Assembly (NCBI GenBank): GCA_016169945.1
Contig: JADLSH010000158.1
Span: 841,001-905,000 of the forward strand
From: Trachythela sp. YZ-2020
Taxonomy: Eukaryota; Cnidaria; Anthozoa; Malacalcyonacea; Clavulariidae
DNA: 64,000 bases
Reading direction: 5' to 3'
Shown: positions 32,686 to 44,600 of the stretch, one piece after another
Position numbering within the stretch: the stretch's first letter is position 1
Layout of the letters: every line of letters starts with the position of its first letter
Program-made: the position numbers and the translations under genes
The notes under the pieces: model-generated
Told to the model about the DNA's origin: nothing
The model's input: only the letters and a program-made list of their open reading frames with translations
Database searches by the model: none

Positions 32686-35600
32686 CCGATAGATAGCCGA
32701 TAGATAGATTGATAGATAGACAGATCGATAGATGGTGCACAATACTCGAGTACTGGTCTGATGCAAGTGCAGTAGAATCGGATAATAGAGAACTTAAGCA
32801 TGTAGGACGGCAACGCGACGACGACGGCCACAACAAACTCCTTCAAATAAATGATTGTAAAGAAAACTTGTCGTGTATTATCAATCGTATGAATTTAATA
32901 CAATTTAAGAAATTGAAGACACGGGCTTTATGGTTGAGAAGAGTTCTACGGAATCAATTCGAATTAGCACTTGTTGTGGCTTGAATTGCAGGCGTTGTGT
33001 ACAAGGCGTGAAAATCTGTGATTTGACGTTGTAAACAGAGCGAGAATTCATTTCGTCGCGTTGCCGTCCTACATGCTTAAGTAGAGACCTTACGATTTCA
33101 AGACGGCAACGTGACGACGACGGCTATAAGTACAATGAAATTTATAGTATTTTAGAATAGAAATGAATAATTAAAATCCCACGGGAGTTTTAGACGTCAT
33201 CCTCGCTCTGTTTACAACGGTAAACTACAGATTTTTACGTGTTGTCATAGAATAGGAAATGACTAGAAGGGCCACTTGAGGCCGAACCTTTGAAGTTTTT
33301 GACGCTGCGAATGTCGCATTACGCATGTCATTACCATTACTCTAGCCAGTCAATTGCATTTTCTGACCAATCAACAGGCTGAACTCGCTGGTCCGCCATT
33401 ATTCTGGCCAGATAACTGCATAAAAATAGGGTGTCACGTTGCACTGCTGAGTGGCCTTTCTGGTCATTTCCTATTCTGTGGTCTTGTGTTCAACGTCTGC
33501 ATTTCAAGCTGCGAGAAGTGGTACTCAGCAAATTGGCTCAGTACTGAAGTAGAAATCATCTAAACCAAAAAGCGCTTATCTCAACTTCCACAAAATGAAG
33601 TGAATTCATACGATTGATAATACACGACAAGCTTTATTTAATTGATTTATTTGAAGCAGTTTCTTTTGGCCGTCGTCGTTCGCGTTACCGTCCTACATCG
33701 TAAGGTCTCTAATTCTCTAATAGCTAGTTAACCTGCACCGTTGCACGAGAACGAACGAATATGCAAGTGTGTTTAGGTAGCTTTCTGAAGTCTGATTGGC
33801 TTACATGCATAAAATATGCAATTATAGACGAGAACATAGACGAGAGTGAACGAATATGGCATGGATTTTGTGTGTGTGAATTTTTGCCCTAAGCAATCCG
33901 ATAAAGTTCCAATCTCTTTCACAAGCTTTCTTTCAAAACTGCGCTTCTTTGCAGCAAAAGACTGAGTCAACACGTGTTGCTATGATGTGTGCATGGGTTG
34001 CGTGTAAACGCTACTACAGTATATAGCTGTTAATTTTAGTCAGAAAAGATTTGTGTTGTTTAGATGGCACACAATTAAGCCCAATAACCACCTGAAGAAC
34101 TCAGTCACTGTTTCTGTTTCTGATATCAAGTGTAAATGGGTTGCTTTGATAAGGCTTTGAGCTCTTGGCTGCCTCCCGTCTGTTGCACTGCATGTTGTAT
34201 ACATGGCGTGCATCATGAACTGACGATTCTACGCTTTCGCAGGTCACACTGTCTCTAGAAATCTTCTCGGTAAATTAGCTTGAGCGCTGCATGTTGATAT
34301 TAGGGAGTTTAAGATGCCTAGAACGAGAAAAAATCCTTGTTTTCAAATTTTTCAACAGAGATAAACAAAATTTACATATTCCCAAGAGTGTACTTTTCAC
34401 CGTGGCGACCTTGACTGCGACTATTGTAAAAGCAGAATCAAGAACGTAGCACAGAAACTACCCGATGTTGCATGTAAGCATGTTGGAGAGTATTGAATTA
34501 GTATTTTTGTAGAGAATTGGAAGAACTGATAAAGAAAAGTTCAAACTTTGATTTTCTTCTCCATGGTTTTGTGTGGTAAAACTTGATGTCGTCTGCTGGG
34601 AAAAGTATTTTTGGCAAGTCGCACATTTAAGTGCTCAGTTGACAAATTATTGGAGTTCGCCAAGTCGAATGACTGGACGAATATCATAATAATGTTTGCA
34701 CCAGCCAATAGAAAACGTCGAATTTACCAATGAGGACGACTTGAACCTTTCGTTAATGAGGCTACTCGTTCGTTCTCGGGCTACAGTGCAGGTTAACTAA
34801 TATCACGAGCAGGGACGTTCGCACGCTTGAGCAGAATCAAAGAATGCAAACGCTTATTTGCCTTCTTGATGACATCGGTGGCATGGTCGACCCACTGCAA
34901 AGAATTAGATATAGTCACACCTGATATTTTGGCACTGTTCACCAGTTCGAGATCTTTGGAGTTGACAGAAACAGCACTGAACTGATGCTTCACTTTCTTG
35001 AAGTCGATGATTAATTCTTTGCACTTTTCGGCATTTAGCTGCAGCTTGTTGTCGTCAGATCATTGTTCGACTGCAGTTACCGTGTTCTGCATATTACTAG
35101 TGACTTTAAGATAGCCGACTACGAACTGCAGACTACAGTTAATAATCTGCGCATGGACTGGGTCGAGTACGGTTACCGTCTACCGCGCGCGGGAACTTTA
35201 AGATAGAACAACACGAATACAGCTACGGTTAAGTTTTGTTGAACTTGTAAATACAAAGCAAGAAACCTTCACAACCGTAGCAAGAAGTTTTTAAACAAAA
35301 TGCCATCATTCCATGAAGTGTGCGATGGCTTGATAGTTGCCTTGGCTGATGAAATTATAAGCGAAGAGGAATTTGTTGTTTTGTTTGCTCAGTACAGACC
35401 TCAAAATCCAGAATTTCCTTACTGGAAATACGATGGATTCGATTTTGAAAGTTTGGATCCTCATGAATGTAAAGCGGAGTCAGGTTTGAAAAACATGACC
35501 TGCCTCTTTTAAAGCAATCTCTTCGTTTCCCAGATAAATTTGTTTGTCCTCAAGGAACTGTTTGTAGTGGAACGGAAGCAGGGCATATTTTAAGGATTTC

Positions 35601-38600
35601 TAAGTGGGGGGCCATTTGTGAAAAAGGGCCCTTAATCTGAGTGCTGAAGGCGCGAGCCCTGTAGGGGTCCGGGGGAGCTTTTCCCCAGGAAAAGTTTGAA
35701 ATCTGGAGCTCTGAAATTGCCAATTCTGAATACTATAAGATTGAATATTTTACTTGTAATCCAATAGTAGTACAATGTTTTAACTAAAACTTTAAAAATG
35801 TCCAACTATATAAGCCATAAAAACAATATTTCGTTAAACACAGACAAATCATTTACTCTGTAATGACCCAATGTATAAAGGGCCCAGGGAGTGGGGGGCC
35901 AATTTTGTGTGAGTGGGGGGCCATCAAGAGGGCCTGGGGGGCCAAGTGGCCCCCCAGTATATATGTTAAAATATGCCTTGAATGGAAGGCTTATTACCCT
36001 GCTTGCCGTTATTCAGATATGATTCACAGTTTTCCTCGTCCTGTTCCGGAATTATGCATGATCACTAACATCGTCCTCGACTGGGTATACACAACACATG
36101 GCTATCGAGTTACATCATGGAACCAACCATTTATTTAGAGAGATTGCCGTGAAAGTTATGTAATAGAAATTGCTAGAAAAGGTGCACCCCTCAGAAACTG
36201 TTTTGGTTTTGTTGATGGAACGGTGCGACAGATCTGTAGTCCAGGAAAGAACCAACGAGTGGTATATAACGGCCATAAGAGAGTACATGCCCTCAAATTT
36301 CAGGATGTGGCCTTACTAAATGGTATTGTTGCTAATTTGTTTGGTCCAGTCGAAGGTCGACGTCATGATGCAGGTATGCTCAAGGATTCAGGTGTTCTTG
36401 CTGCCTTGCAACAAGTGGCGTACAATCCAGCCGGTGGTGTTTTATGCATTTATGGGGACCCAGCCTATCCCGTTCGCCACAGCTGATGTGTCCATACAAA
36501 GTAGGTGATGTACAAGTGCTTACCGCTCAAATGAAGGCCTTCAACAAAGCCATGAGTGAGGTACGAGTTTCGGTGGAATGGCTATTTGGGGATATTTCCA
36601 ACTATTTTAAGTTTATAGACTACAAGAAAAACCTCAAAATACACTTGAGTGCAGTTGGTGAGCAGTACCTTGTTAGTGAACTGATGAGAAATATCCTAAC
36701 CTGTTTTTATGGAAATATGACATCAGACTATTTTGACATTGCACCACCGACAGTTGATGAATACCTGTCTTGAACTAATGTTTTAATCATTAATGCAATG
36801 ACAATACATCCTAAGGTTAAACTTTTCAGGGGTGGAATGGGTTACTCTAATACATTATTTTCAGAATAAAACCTGAAACAACCAGTGGTATATTCATTGG
36901 GGGTGTACCCCCCCCCCCCCCCTGACCTTGCCCTGGCTTGAACTAAACTATTATAATATCTATATCAATTTACTATATCAATTGTCTACCAGACGTCTGA
37001 AAATATCATTTTGCTTGCATTTATACTTATTTATTTTAGGCCTTTGCGGGCTTGTCAGGCAATACAAAAGATACCCATTAAGTTTCCCCACCTGCACTAA
37101 AAGCAGTTCTCAAATAAAAAGAAGAAAATTAATGACTCTTTGGCTTTATTGGAAAATATCATAACTCAGTTGCAAAGCCAGCCATGGAAACCAGTCATGC
37201 TATCCTAATAAACATGCACCTTCATAGGTTAGAAACAATTCATTTCAATTCTATAGGTTTGAATAGTGCAAATAATGAAAAATGTGCATAGCATGACCAG
37301 TTGCTATCAGGGCCTCTTTTAAGAAATCGTTAGTGGGGGGGGGGCACATCATCGAAAGGGGACGTAACAAGTAGGTGGTGTATTACAGGTGTGGGATGCT
37401 GAAGGGGGTTCTGGGAGTCCTCCCTCAGAAAATGTTTGTATTCTTGAGTCTCTGTGGCTTGATTTCCTGCATTTTCAGAGACAATTTTTGATATATCCCA
37501 TCTAAATGTAGCCAGGTTTTGTTGTGAGAATACCATAACTTTCCTCTAAACTCAGTTTTTTCCTCTTTTTGCTTATATTTTGGACAAAAGGGACCTTCAC
37601 TGGGAGGGCCAAAATAGCTTACTGGGGGGGCCAACATGGGGGCTGGGGGGGGGGGGGGCTTTGGCCCCTCCAGTACATTAGGTAAAAGAGGCTCTGGTTG
37701 CTGTGGCTAGCTTTGTCGCTGTCATTATATATTGAAACCAAACTGGAATGTTTTTGTTATTCTACAAAAAGAAACAAACTAGAACGCTGGAAAATAAATA
37801 GGAAATGTCATAAATATGAATATAATCAAAGCTGTTCGTCCTTTTATATCACAGCCAGCATTGCTGCCTGCATCTGCATTTGCATCTGCATTTGCATTTG
37901 CTGCTGTTGTTGCTGTAAGTTAAATTGTTTTTGCTGATTTTCTGGAAGCTGATTCCTGATATCAGCTCATCTTGTTTCGGCTGCTGTTTTTTCTCTTTGG
38001 TATGAAACTTTTGTTGTTCAAGCATAGCCTATTGCTTCCGAAGTTCTATTTCCTGCTGTTGAATTAACATAGTCTGCTCGGATCTCATTCTTAAATACTC
38101 AAAAGCATCACCATTGCTCTTTCTTTTTCTTCGCCTTCTTGGTTTAGTTTGCTTAGTCTTATCTACCTATATGTATCTGATGTCGATGTCCCTCAAACTT
38201 GTTATCAATACGCGGATGACACTTCGCTGTATGAACATTGTAAAACTGCTAAACTCGATCAATCAATCGATAATGTGCAACAATCATTGGATTCCCTGAA
38301 TCATTGGTCCTCACTTTCGAATTTGTCATTAAATCCAAAAAAAACTAAATCAATGCTGTTTTCTACAGCTCAAATGTCACGAGCCCATTCCCTCGACAAA
38401 GTTAAACTAGATCTTACCTGTGCTAATCAGGAAATAAAACGCGAAACTGCTACAAAATTACTGGGCGTCATTTTTACTGATCACTTAAACTGGAACGAAC
38501 ATATAAAGTATTTGACGTCTTCCTGTTGTGCTGTCTTGGCAGTCTTGCGTAAGTTAAAGCATATGGCCCCGTATAACTTACGTAAACAATTGGTCGAAAT

Positions 38601-41600
38601 GCTTGTTACATCAAAACTAGATTACTGCGACACAGTATATAGTCCTGTACACGACTACCAAATAAAGAGACTACAGCGCGTCCAAAATGCATGCGCTGGT
38701 TTTGTTAAAGGCTCTTACGCTAAAGTTACTGACGTCATTAATATTGGTTGGCTCCCCATTAAGGAGAGACGCGATTGGCATATGCTAAAGATGGCCCACA
38801 AAGCATTACATCAATCCCCATGGCCAGCATATCTCCCGCTGAAAATTCAATCAAGTGAGAGGGTACTTCGCTCAAACGCAGCATTGAAACTTCAAGTACC
38901 GCTAGAAAGTGGAACTTTTCAAGATACAGCCTCGCAATTGTTCAATGCTTTACCGGCTGAACTTAGGAACTGTGATCATTTTGCTCATTTCTCACGACAG
39001 TGTAAAGACCTTTTAATGAGTAACGCAAGAGACAAATATTTTGTATAACCATATTTTTAAACCTTAGTTTTAATTTTTTATAGAGACTTTCTATTACATA
39101 GACATAGTACTGTATTTTAATGTAAATTATTTTGCAGATGTAGAGCCACGCTGTGGAAAAGCTGCAATAAATCATTATTATTATTATTATTATTATTATT
39201 TAAACTCGATTCAAATTATCCGTTAACACACACCACTTACTTGTTTCTTGTAGCAATATTGTTCACACTGTTAAAAGATATAAAAGCAAACAATGAGCCT
39301 AGTGAACAACAAAACTATTACTGTAAGCGAAAGTTGTGTGAACTATAAATATCTCTGACACGGACAAATGCACTTTTTTAGTGAATTATAAATTGTACTT
39401 ACTTCACTTCAGAACAAGATTGATCTCCCATTTTGCGATTTACTGTAATCCCGCTTTTCCCTAAAATAATAAACGGTTCAACATTTGGATTCACTATTAG
39501 GAAGCAAAATTCGTCACAATCTTGAATCTACAAAGCCTGAAGAGTCATGAAACGTCTACCATGTCGTCTTTGTATTAAAAATATCTAATTCTAAACTTAC
39601 CAGCTAAAAATTTGAAGAAAATCTTGAATATATTTTACCGCAGTCGGCACTACGAAAAACAGCTTTCCAACTCACCGTCGCAGCTTGGCTACGGTGAGTG
39701 CAAAACAATATATCTAGTGACTCGACCCGGTTCTCCAACCTACTCCCGTCCGTAGTCTGTAGTCCGTAGTCGGTTATCTTAAAGTCACTATTGTGCCCAC
39801 CCCGCGGGACAATCTCAGCTAAACTGAGTCTCATCCACATATTTCCAAGAGTGCGCATCCGACGGGTTGAGATAATTTATCATCAGTAAAAATAACCAGG
39901 GTCCTAATTTAGTACCTTGGGGAACGCCGGAGCGGACCGCACCCCACTCGAAGAAGCAATCGTTGGAAATTTTGACACGTTGCGACCTTTTTGATAGAAA
40001 GTCGCATACCCAGCGAGCTACACCACGTGGTATACGAAGAGAAAGGATCTTGTCAACTAGAGTTCTGTGCTCAATCAGATCAAATGCTTTCCTGTAATCC
40101 AATAACACGATCCTCACTGCTGCACCTGTGCCATCAGTGGCAGAAGCCCATGTGTGCACCATGGAGATAAGAGACTGCGATGTGGATGATTTGGGAATGG
40201 CACCAAATTGGTTAGGATCAATGATCTCAAGAACAGCAGGGCCGATATAGTTCCTCACGACAAAGTCCGCTGCTAACTTTGACAAAGCCGGAGTTAGCGA
40301 GATAGGCCTCACATGTTTGGTAATAATCGTAATAGGTTTCTTCTTGGGCAGTGGCGTTACATCTGCGTACTTCCATGATGCAGTAAGTCTTTGCTCGGCG
40401 AATGAACGGTTCGGGATAGCACAAACGGGATCAGACGCCTTTCTACCGGTACTCTGTCCGGTCCAGACGCCTTTCGAGGGTTTAACGCTAATAATCCTGA
40501 GTAGACAGAGGAAACATTAAGTTCAAGGACTTCGGGATTATCGTCGAAGGGAGGTAGACCGTCAAGTTGTTGGACCGTCAAGTCTTGCATGAGGTCTGCA
40601 ATGTCCTTATTCGACTTGCCATCGATTCCGTCGATGTGGAGTTGAGATCGAATATCACCAGAATGTGTCGCTGGGGTCATCCCTGCTATCTTTTATTTAT
40701 CTAAAAATATATTATATATCCCTGCTATCTTTTATTTATCTTTTTATTTACCTATCTTTTATTTATCTTTTATTTGGGTTATATATCCCTGCTACCTTTT
40801 TTATTTTTTATGTTTTGAAGTTTTCCTTCTACCCTATTCCTAGAGCTATTGCATCCTGGAATAATCTGCCAATCCACGAACTTCCAAGTAGCATTCATGC
40901 ATTTAAATATATTGTTATGCCTGTTATAAGATCCTCTTTATAATATTTGTTCCTATCAGGTAGTTTTACACAACAGTAAACCGCCATGTTGTATAATATA
41001 GTATAGTATATCTCCTAGTGTAGTATTACTGAATTAGGGGTACATTATTAAAGCATTATTAAACTTGTATAATTATATAAAGGTGAGAAAAAATGGCCAA
41101 GAGATAAACTTAAGCAAACGTAGTTCATCTGCGTACTAATTAAGTTCATCCACACAGACGAACTTGCGTGTCTGTTATGTCGTCACGGAACCTTGTACTA
41201 GCTACTTATCATTATTGCTGCCGAGCCTTAGCGAGGCAGCACAGTATTCTTGACGTGCCAGGGTTTCTCCAGAGTTCACTCGACGAAGTCTTTTGCGCGG
41301 ATCTATGTATTGTCGAGATTTGGATTTGTGTCTGTCCAGATATTTGTCGTAATTCCGGGGTAATAATTAAGCTTCAAGTACGTTTGGAGATTGAGGGGTG
41401 AGTTCGAACAATATATTTTCTATTGCGCGCGCATGTTTTGTTCCATCAATATCTAATCTTCCATGTGCTCAATTCATGTGCTCAAGTTTTTACAACCTTA
41501 TATCTGGATGCAAAAGATACGAAAATTTTCTAAAAATTACAGGTAAGTATGGCTTTATTTCTTTCTGCTGATATCCATCGAGGCGATGAACTGTTTAGTT

Positions 41601-44600
41601 AATTTCGTTCTAGAGGAAAGCAATGTGCTATTATGACTTTATTTTAGGGTTTTATTAAATCTTACTAGCTTTGCCATTCGTAAATAATTTACACGAATGA
41701 ACGACGATCATATACAGGAAAAAGATGGCTCGGATGTCAATCATCTTAAAAGCTCAATAAGTAGACTGTCAGCCCGGCCGGTGCGTGATTTACTTTTACA
41801 GCTTTAGTTTGTACAAATTTAGGCCTGCTCTGGGATCTTAACTCGCCTTAACTCGCAGCGAGATAATGCGAGTTAAGGCGAGTTTAGGCGATTAAGAAAA
41901 AACACAACTTTTAGGTAATGCGTTTTAAGGCGTTTTAGGGCGATTTAAGGCGATTTAAGAAAAAATACATGGTAATTAAATATGCAAGTATAGTACTTTA
42001 AGCAAAATACAGTAATAACACATAATTAATAGTGCATAGTAAATGTATTTTGAAAGAGCACTCCCCCCCTCACACCCCCAGGGAGTCTGGTTAGACTGTC
42101 ATGTAAACAAGACCCAGTTGAAACTTATTATTAATTAGCTTGTTATTTTGCCGTATTACTAATTTTAAGGTTATACCACCAAATTGCTGGAATTAATACA
42201 ATGAAGAACATAAACCAGTATATAATAACATGTATTTTTAAATTGAATTGCATACTAATACCTATTACTAAGTTCAGTCCTGGAACCACAATCAATTGGA
42301 AATCTAAAAAATCAGGGTTGTGGCTGGAATGTAGGAACGAGAAGATTTAGTGCATCCCATGGGGTTGCTATCCTATATTTTGAGAATTTCCAAATGCATG
42401 AATGCCTTGTCAATATCTTGGAAATTCCAAGGGTACAGAATATATTAAAACTGTGACCATGCATGTTCCAATGTGGCAATACATTGTAGTTTAATATTCA
42501 AACGAATTTACATATGTGTTAAACTTACCAAATAAGCTTGAATTTACGTTGCAAATATAGTATTTCATTTCCATGTGTTCATTTAATAAGTAAAACTCAA
42601 CATTGATTGGTATTTATTTTAATTCCCCTCAATATATAAAGTGCAGTATTTATAAAAATTCACTAATGTTAAAATTTAGTTTATATAAAGTTTCCCAGAC
42701 TTGAATAATAAATTTCCGCTGGATAGCCTGAGAGAAGGCTCCGTCCCCGCAGTGGCTAACATGAAGTCACAGAATAGACATGAGCAGAAAGTCCACTCTC
42801 GTTCCGACCTTTGAAGTTTTTGTGCCAGCACATGTTACTTCCGGCGTCTTGGCCGCCATGTTGAAAGCAACCAACTCTGGTCCAAAACATTATAAACTAA
42901 TATGGCGAAACTTGTATTTCATAAATTTAAATGAGTATATCGTCGTTATTTTATGGTGGATGTCAGTGAAATTTTCAGGACGTACTAAAGAAAGGTAGAT
43001 TATTCATTTTATTTTAATAAAAGCGTATTTAATGATGCTAAAATTGTCATTTTAAACGCATTGCTATGTGCTGTTTTGGGACCCGAAAGTCATCCGATGG
43101 GATATACATGTTATTTTTCTGAGTGTTGCTTGAATTGCAACTATTATTCGACTTAGCTTGAACAAAAATACGTCATGTCTTTTTTTTAGATGGCAGTAGG
43201 TTGAACTTTTTAAATTTCAGGCGCATATTCATACTGTATCGTAGCGTTATACCAGTCGTACTACCATTAAACACAATAGTTAATATACCTGATCAGTGAA
43301 AGGGGCTTCTTTTCTTACTTAACAAAAAAGTTTTTGGACTAAACTCAGTTAACTGCGCGATTTGAATCCATTTTCACCAGAACTGGCTTATAATTTTTAA
43401 CTTTGATTGCTGGATAACAGTATAAATATATTTGTTCACATCTATCAAGCAATTGATGGAGCAGACTAACTTGCTAGAAGTTACAGTTCATGACCCAAAA
43501 TTGCAACACACTAATCTCATGTACATTTACACAGTGTAGCACCATCTTAATGACTTCACCTGTTTTCATTTACCATCAGCATCACTAGGTTTACCATCTT
43601 AGAGATAAGAATATTGAAGGAGCTAGACTAAGCTCCAAAATATTACACATTCAAACTGTGTTGGCTGCATAGCTCAGTCTGGAATGCATTGGTCTTGTAA
43701 ACCAGAGGTTGTGGGTTGCATTCTCACTGTGGTCAAGTTGATTTTTCAGCTTGCCCAGTGTAGATTTACTCAGTGTAGCAACATCTTAGTTAGTAATTTC
43801 ACCTGTGTATGATTACCATCAACATTAGATTTAACACGAGTCTTGTATCTTACAGTTCAGTTCTTCTGTACTCTGGTGTAAAAGATATTAAGCAATATAG
43901 CTTATAGAAGTTACTGTTAAGTAAACTGTTTTGGCAACACAGCATATTGTCCAGTGTGCATGGTTAAAGATGTGCTACCTTCAAATATTTTCTGTCCTTC
44001 TTTTTAGTGATGGAAAGCTCACGATTGGCAAATTTCAATTTGTAGTAAATGCACAACCTCAAAAACATTTTTTGTACTAATTCCAATGGAAATTCATCAC
44101 AGCATTTAAATGGCTATAGCATCAGTGTTGAGATTGTTGGACTTTTTGTATTGTTGTACTGAATTTTTGTGGATGAAAGTTTTTAAAGATATAAAACCAG
44201 TTTTCCTCTAGCAATAGTTTCGCGCAAGGACTTTGCTCACATTTTGTGAGTTTTCAACTCGGTATTCTGGAACTAGTTGGACGAAGAAATAAAAAAGTCG
44301 TTTTGCGCAAAAAAATTGCTAATGGAAAATCAGCGTAGATATCAGCTAGTAAAAAGTATAGGTATGAAAAGAGTAAAATATTTATAAATACATTGATATT
44401 GATTCTCCAATAATTGAACGATTAAATCATTCGTTAGATTTATGTCATTACGCCTAGTTTCCCGTTGAGTATGACATTGGTTGTAGTCATTACGGATTGA
44501 TAACGTAGGCCCAGTACTCAATAGAGGTTTGGAAGTTTCTAATTGATTCTGATTTTATGGAAAAATAGTCGACAAGTCAATGTAGCATTTTGAAAGAGTT

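Larger units (their letters stand above)
32788..33717. mobile_element. Inverted-repeat element 1 (TA target), contains element 2
   Basis: The left end GAGAACTTAAGCATGTAGGA matches the reverse of GTCCTACATGCTTAAG at 33066-33081 plus the detached end TTCTC at 33713-33717. TA borders both outer ends. The inner GACGGCAACGCGACGACGAC blocks are shared with element 2, so the two are related. It lies in the minus-strand LINE inside intron 1 of the dioxygenase gene. Confidence 0.65.
35100..39788. mobile_element. TA-flanked DDE transposon (PIF/Harbinger-ISL2EU relative)
   Basis: The ends GTGACTTTAAGATAGCCGAC and its reverse complement (one change, A for G) are flanked by TA on both sides (35098-35099, 39789-39790). 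Removing the element plus one TA restores a continuous LINE frame, so the limits are exact. Inside are a broken transposase on the plus strand, a broken Gln-rich partner gene on the minus strand, two G-rich insertions and a 5'-truncated LINE. The two-base TA target separates it from ordinary Harbinger (three-base TWA). Confidence 0.88.
32598..40680 (-). mobile_element. 5'-truncated minus-strand LINE split into pieces by later insertions
   Basis: Pieces in order on the minus strand: 40680-39791 (RT fingers/palm), 35097-34800 (RT after the catalytic box), 32785-32726 (FYCTCIRPVLEYCAPS), then the GATA tail. Joining 39791 to 35097 across the TA-flanked element keeps the frame through GGHN|SNMQN, which confirms a single LINE. 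The copy belongs to the same family as the LINE at 24989-29778 (shared ATDGT/TDGTG, DYRKAFDLI and PQGTKLGPWLFL blocks). The C-terminal end after EYCAPS is missing, replaced by the repeat. Confidence 0.82.

Noticed and set aside
32527..32846. Ser-Ile-Tyr-Leu repeat frames
   Set aside because: Translation of the GATA repeat. Only the short FYCTCIRPVLEYCAPS part is real LINE sequence.
43663..43735. Functional tRNA-Thr gene
   Set aside because: The T-loop is degenerate, the acceptor stem relies on wobble pairs, and similar sequence blocks flank it, so a SINE is more likely.
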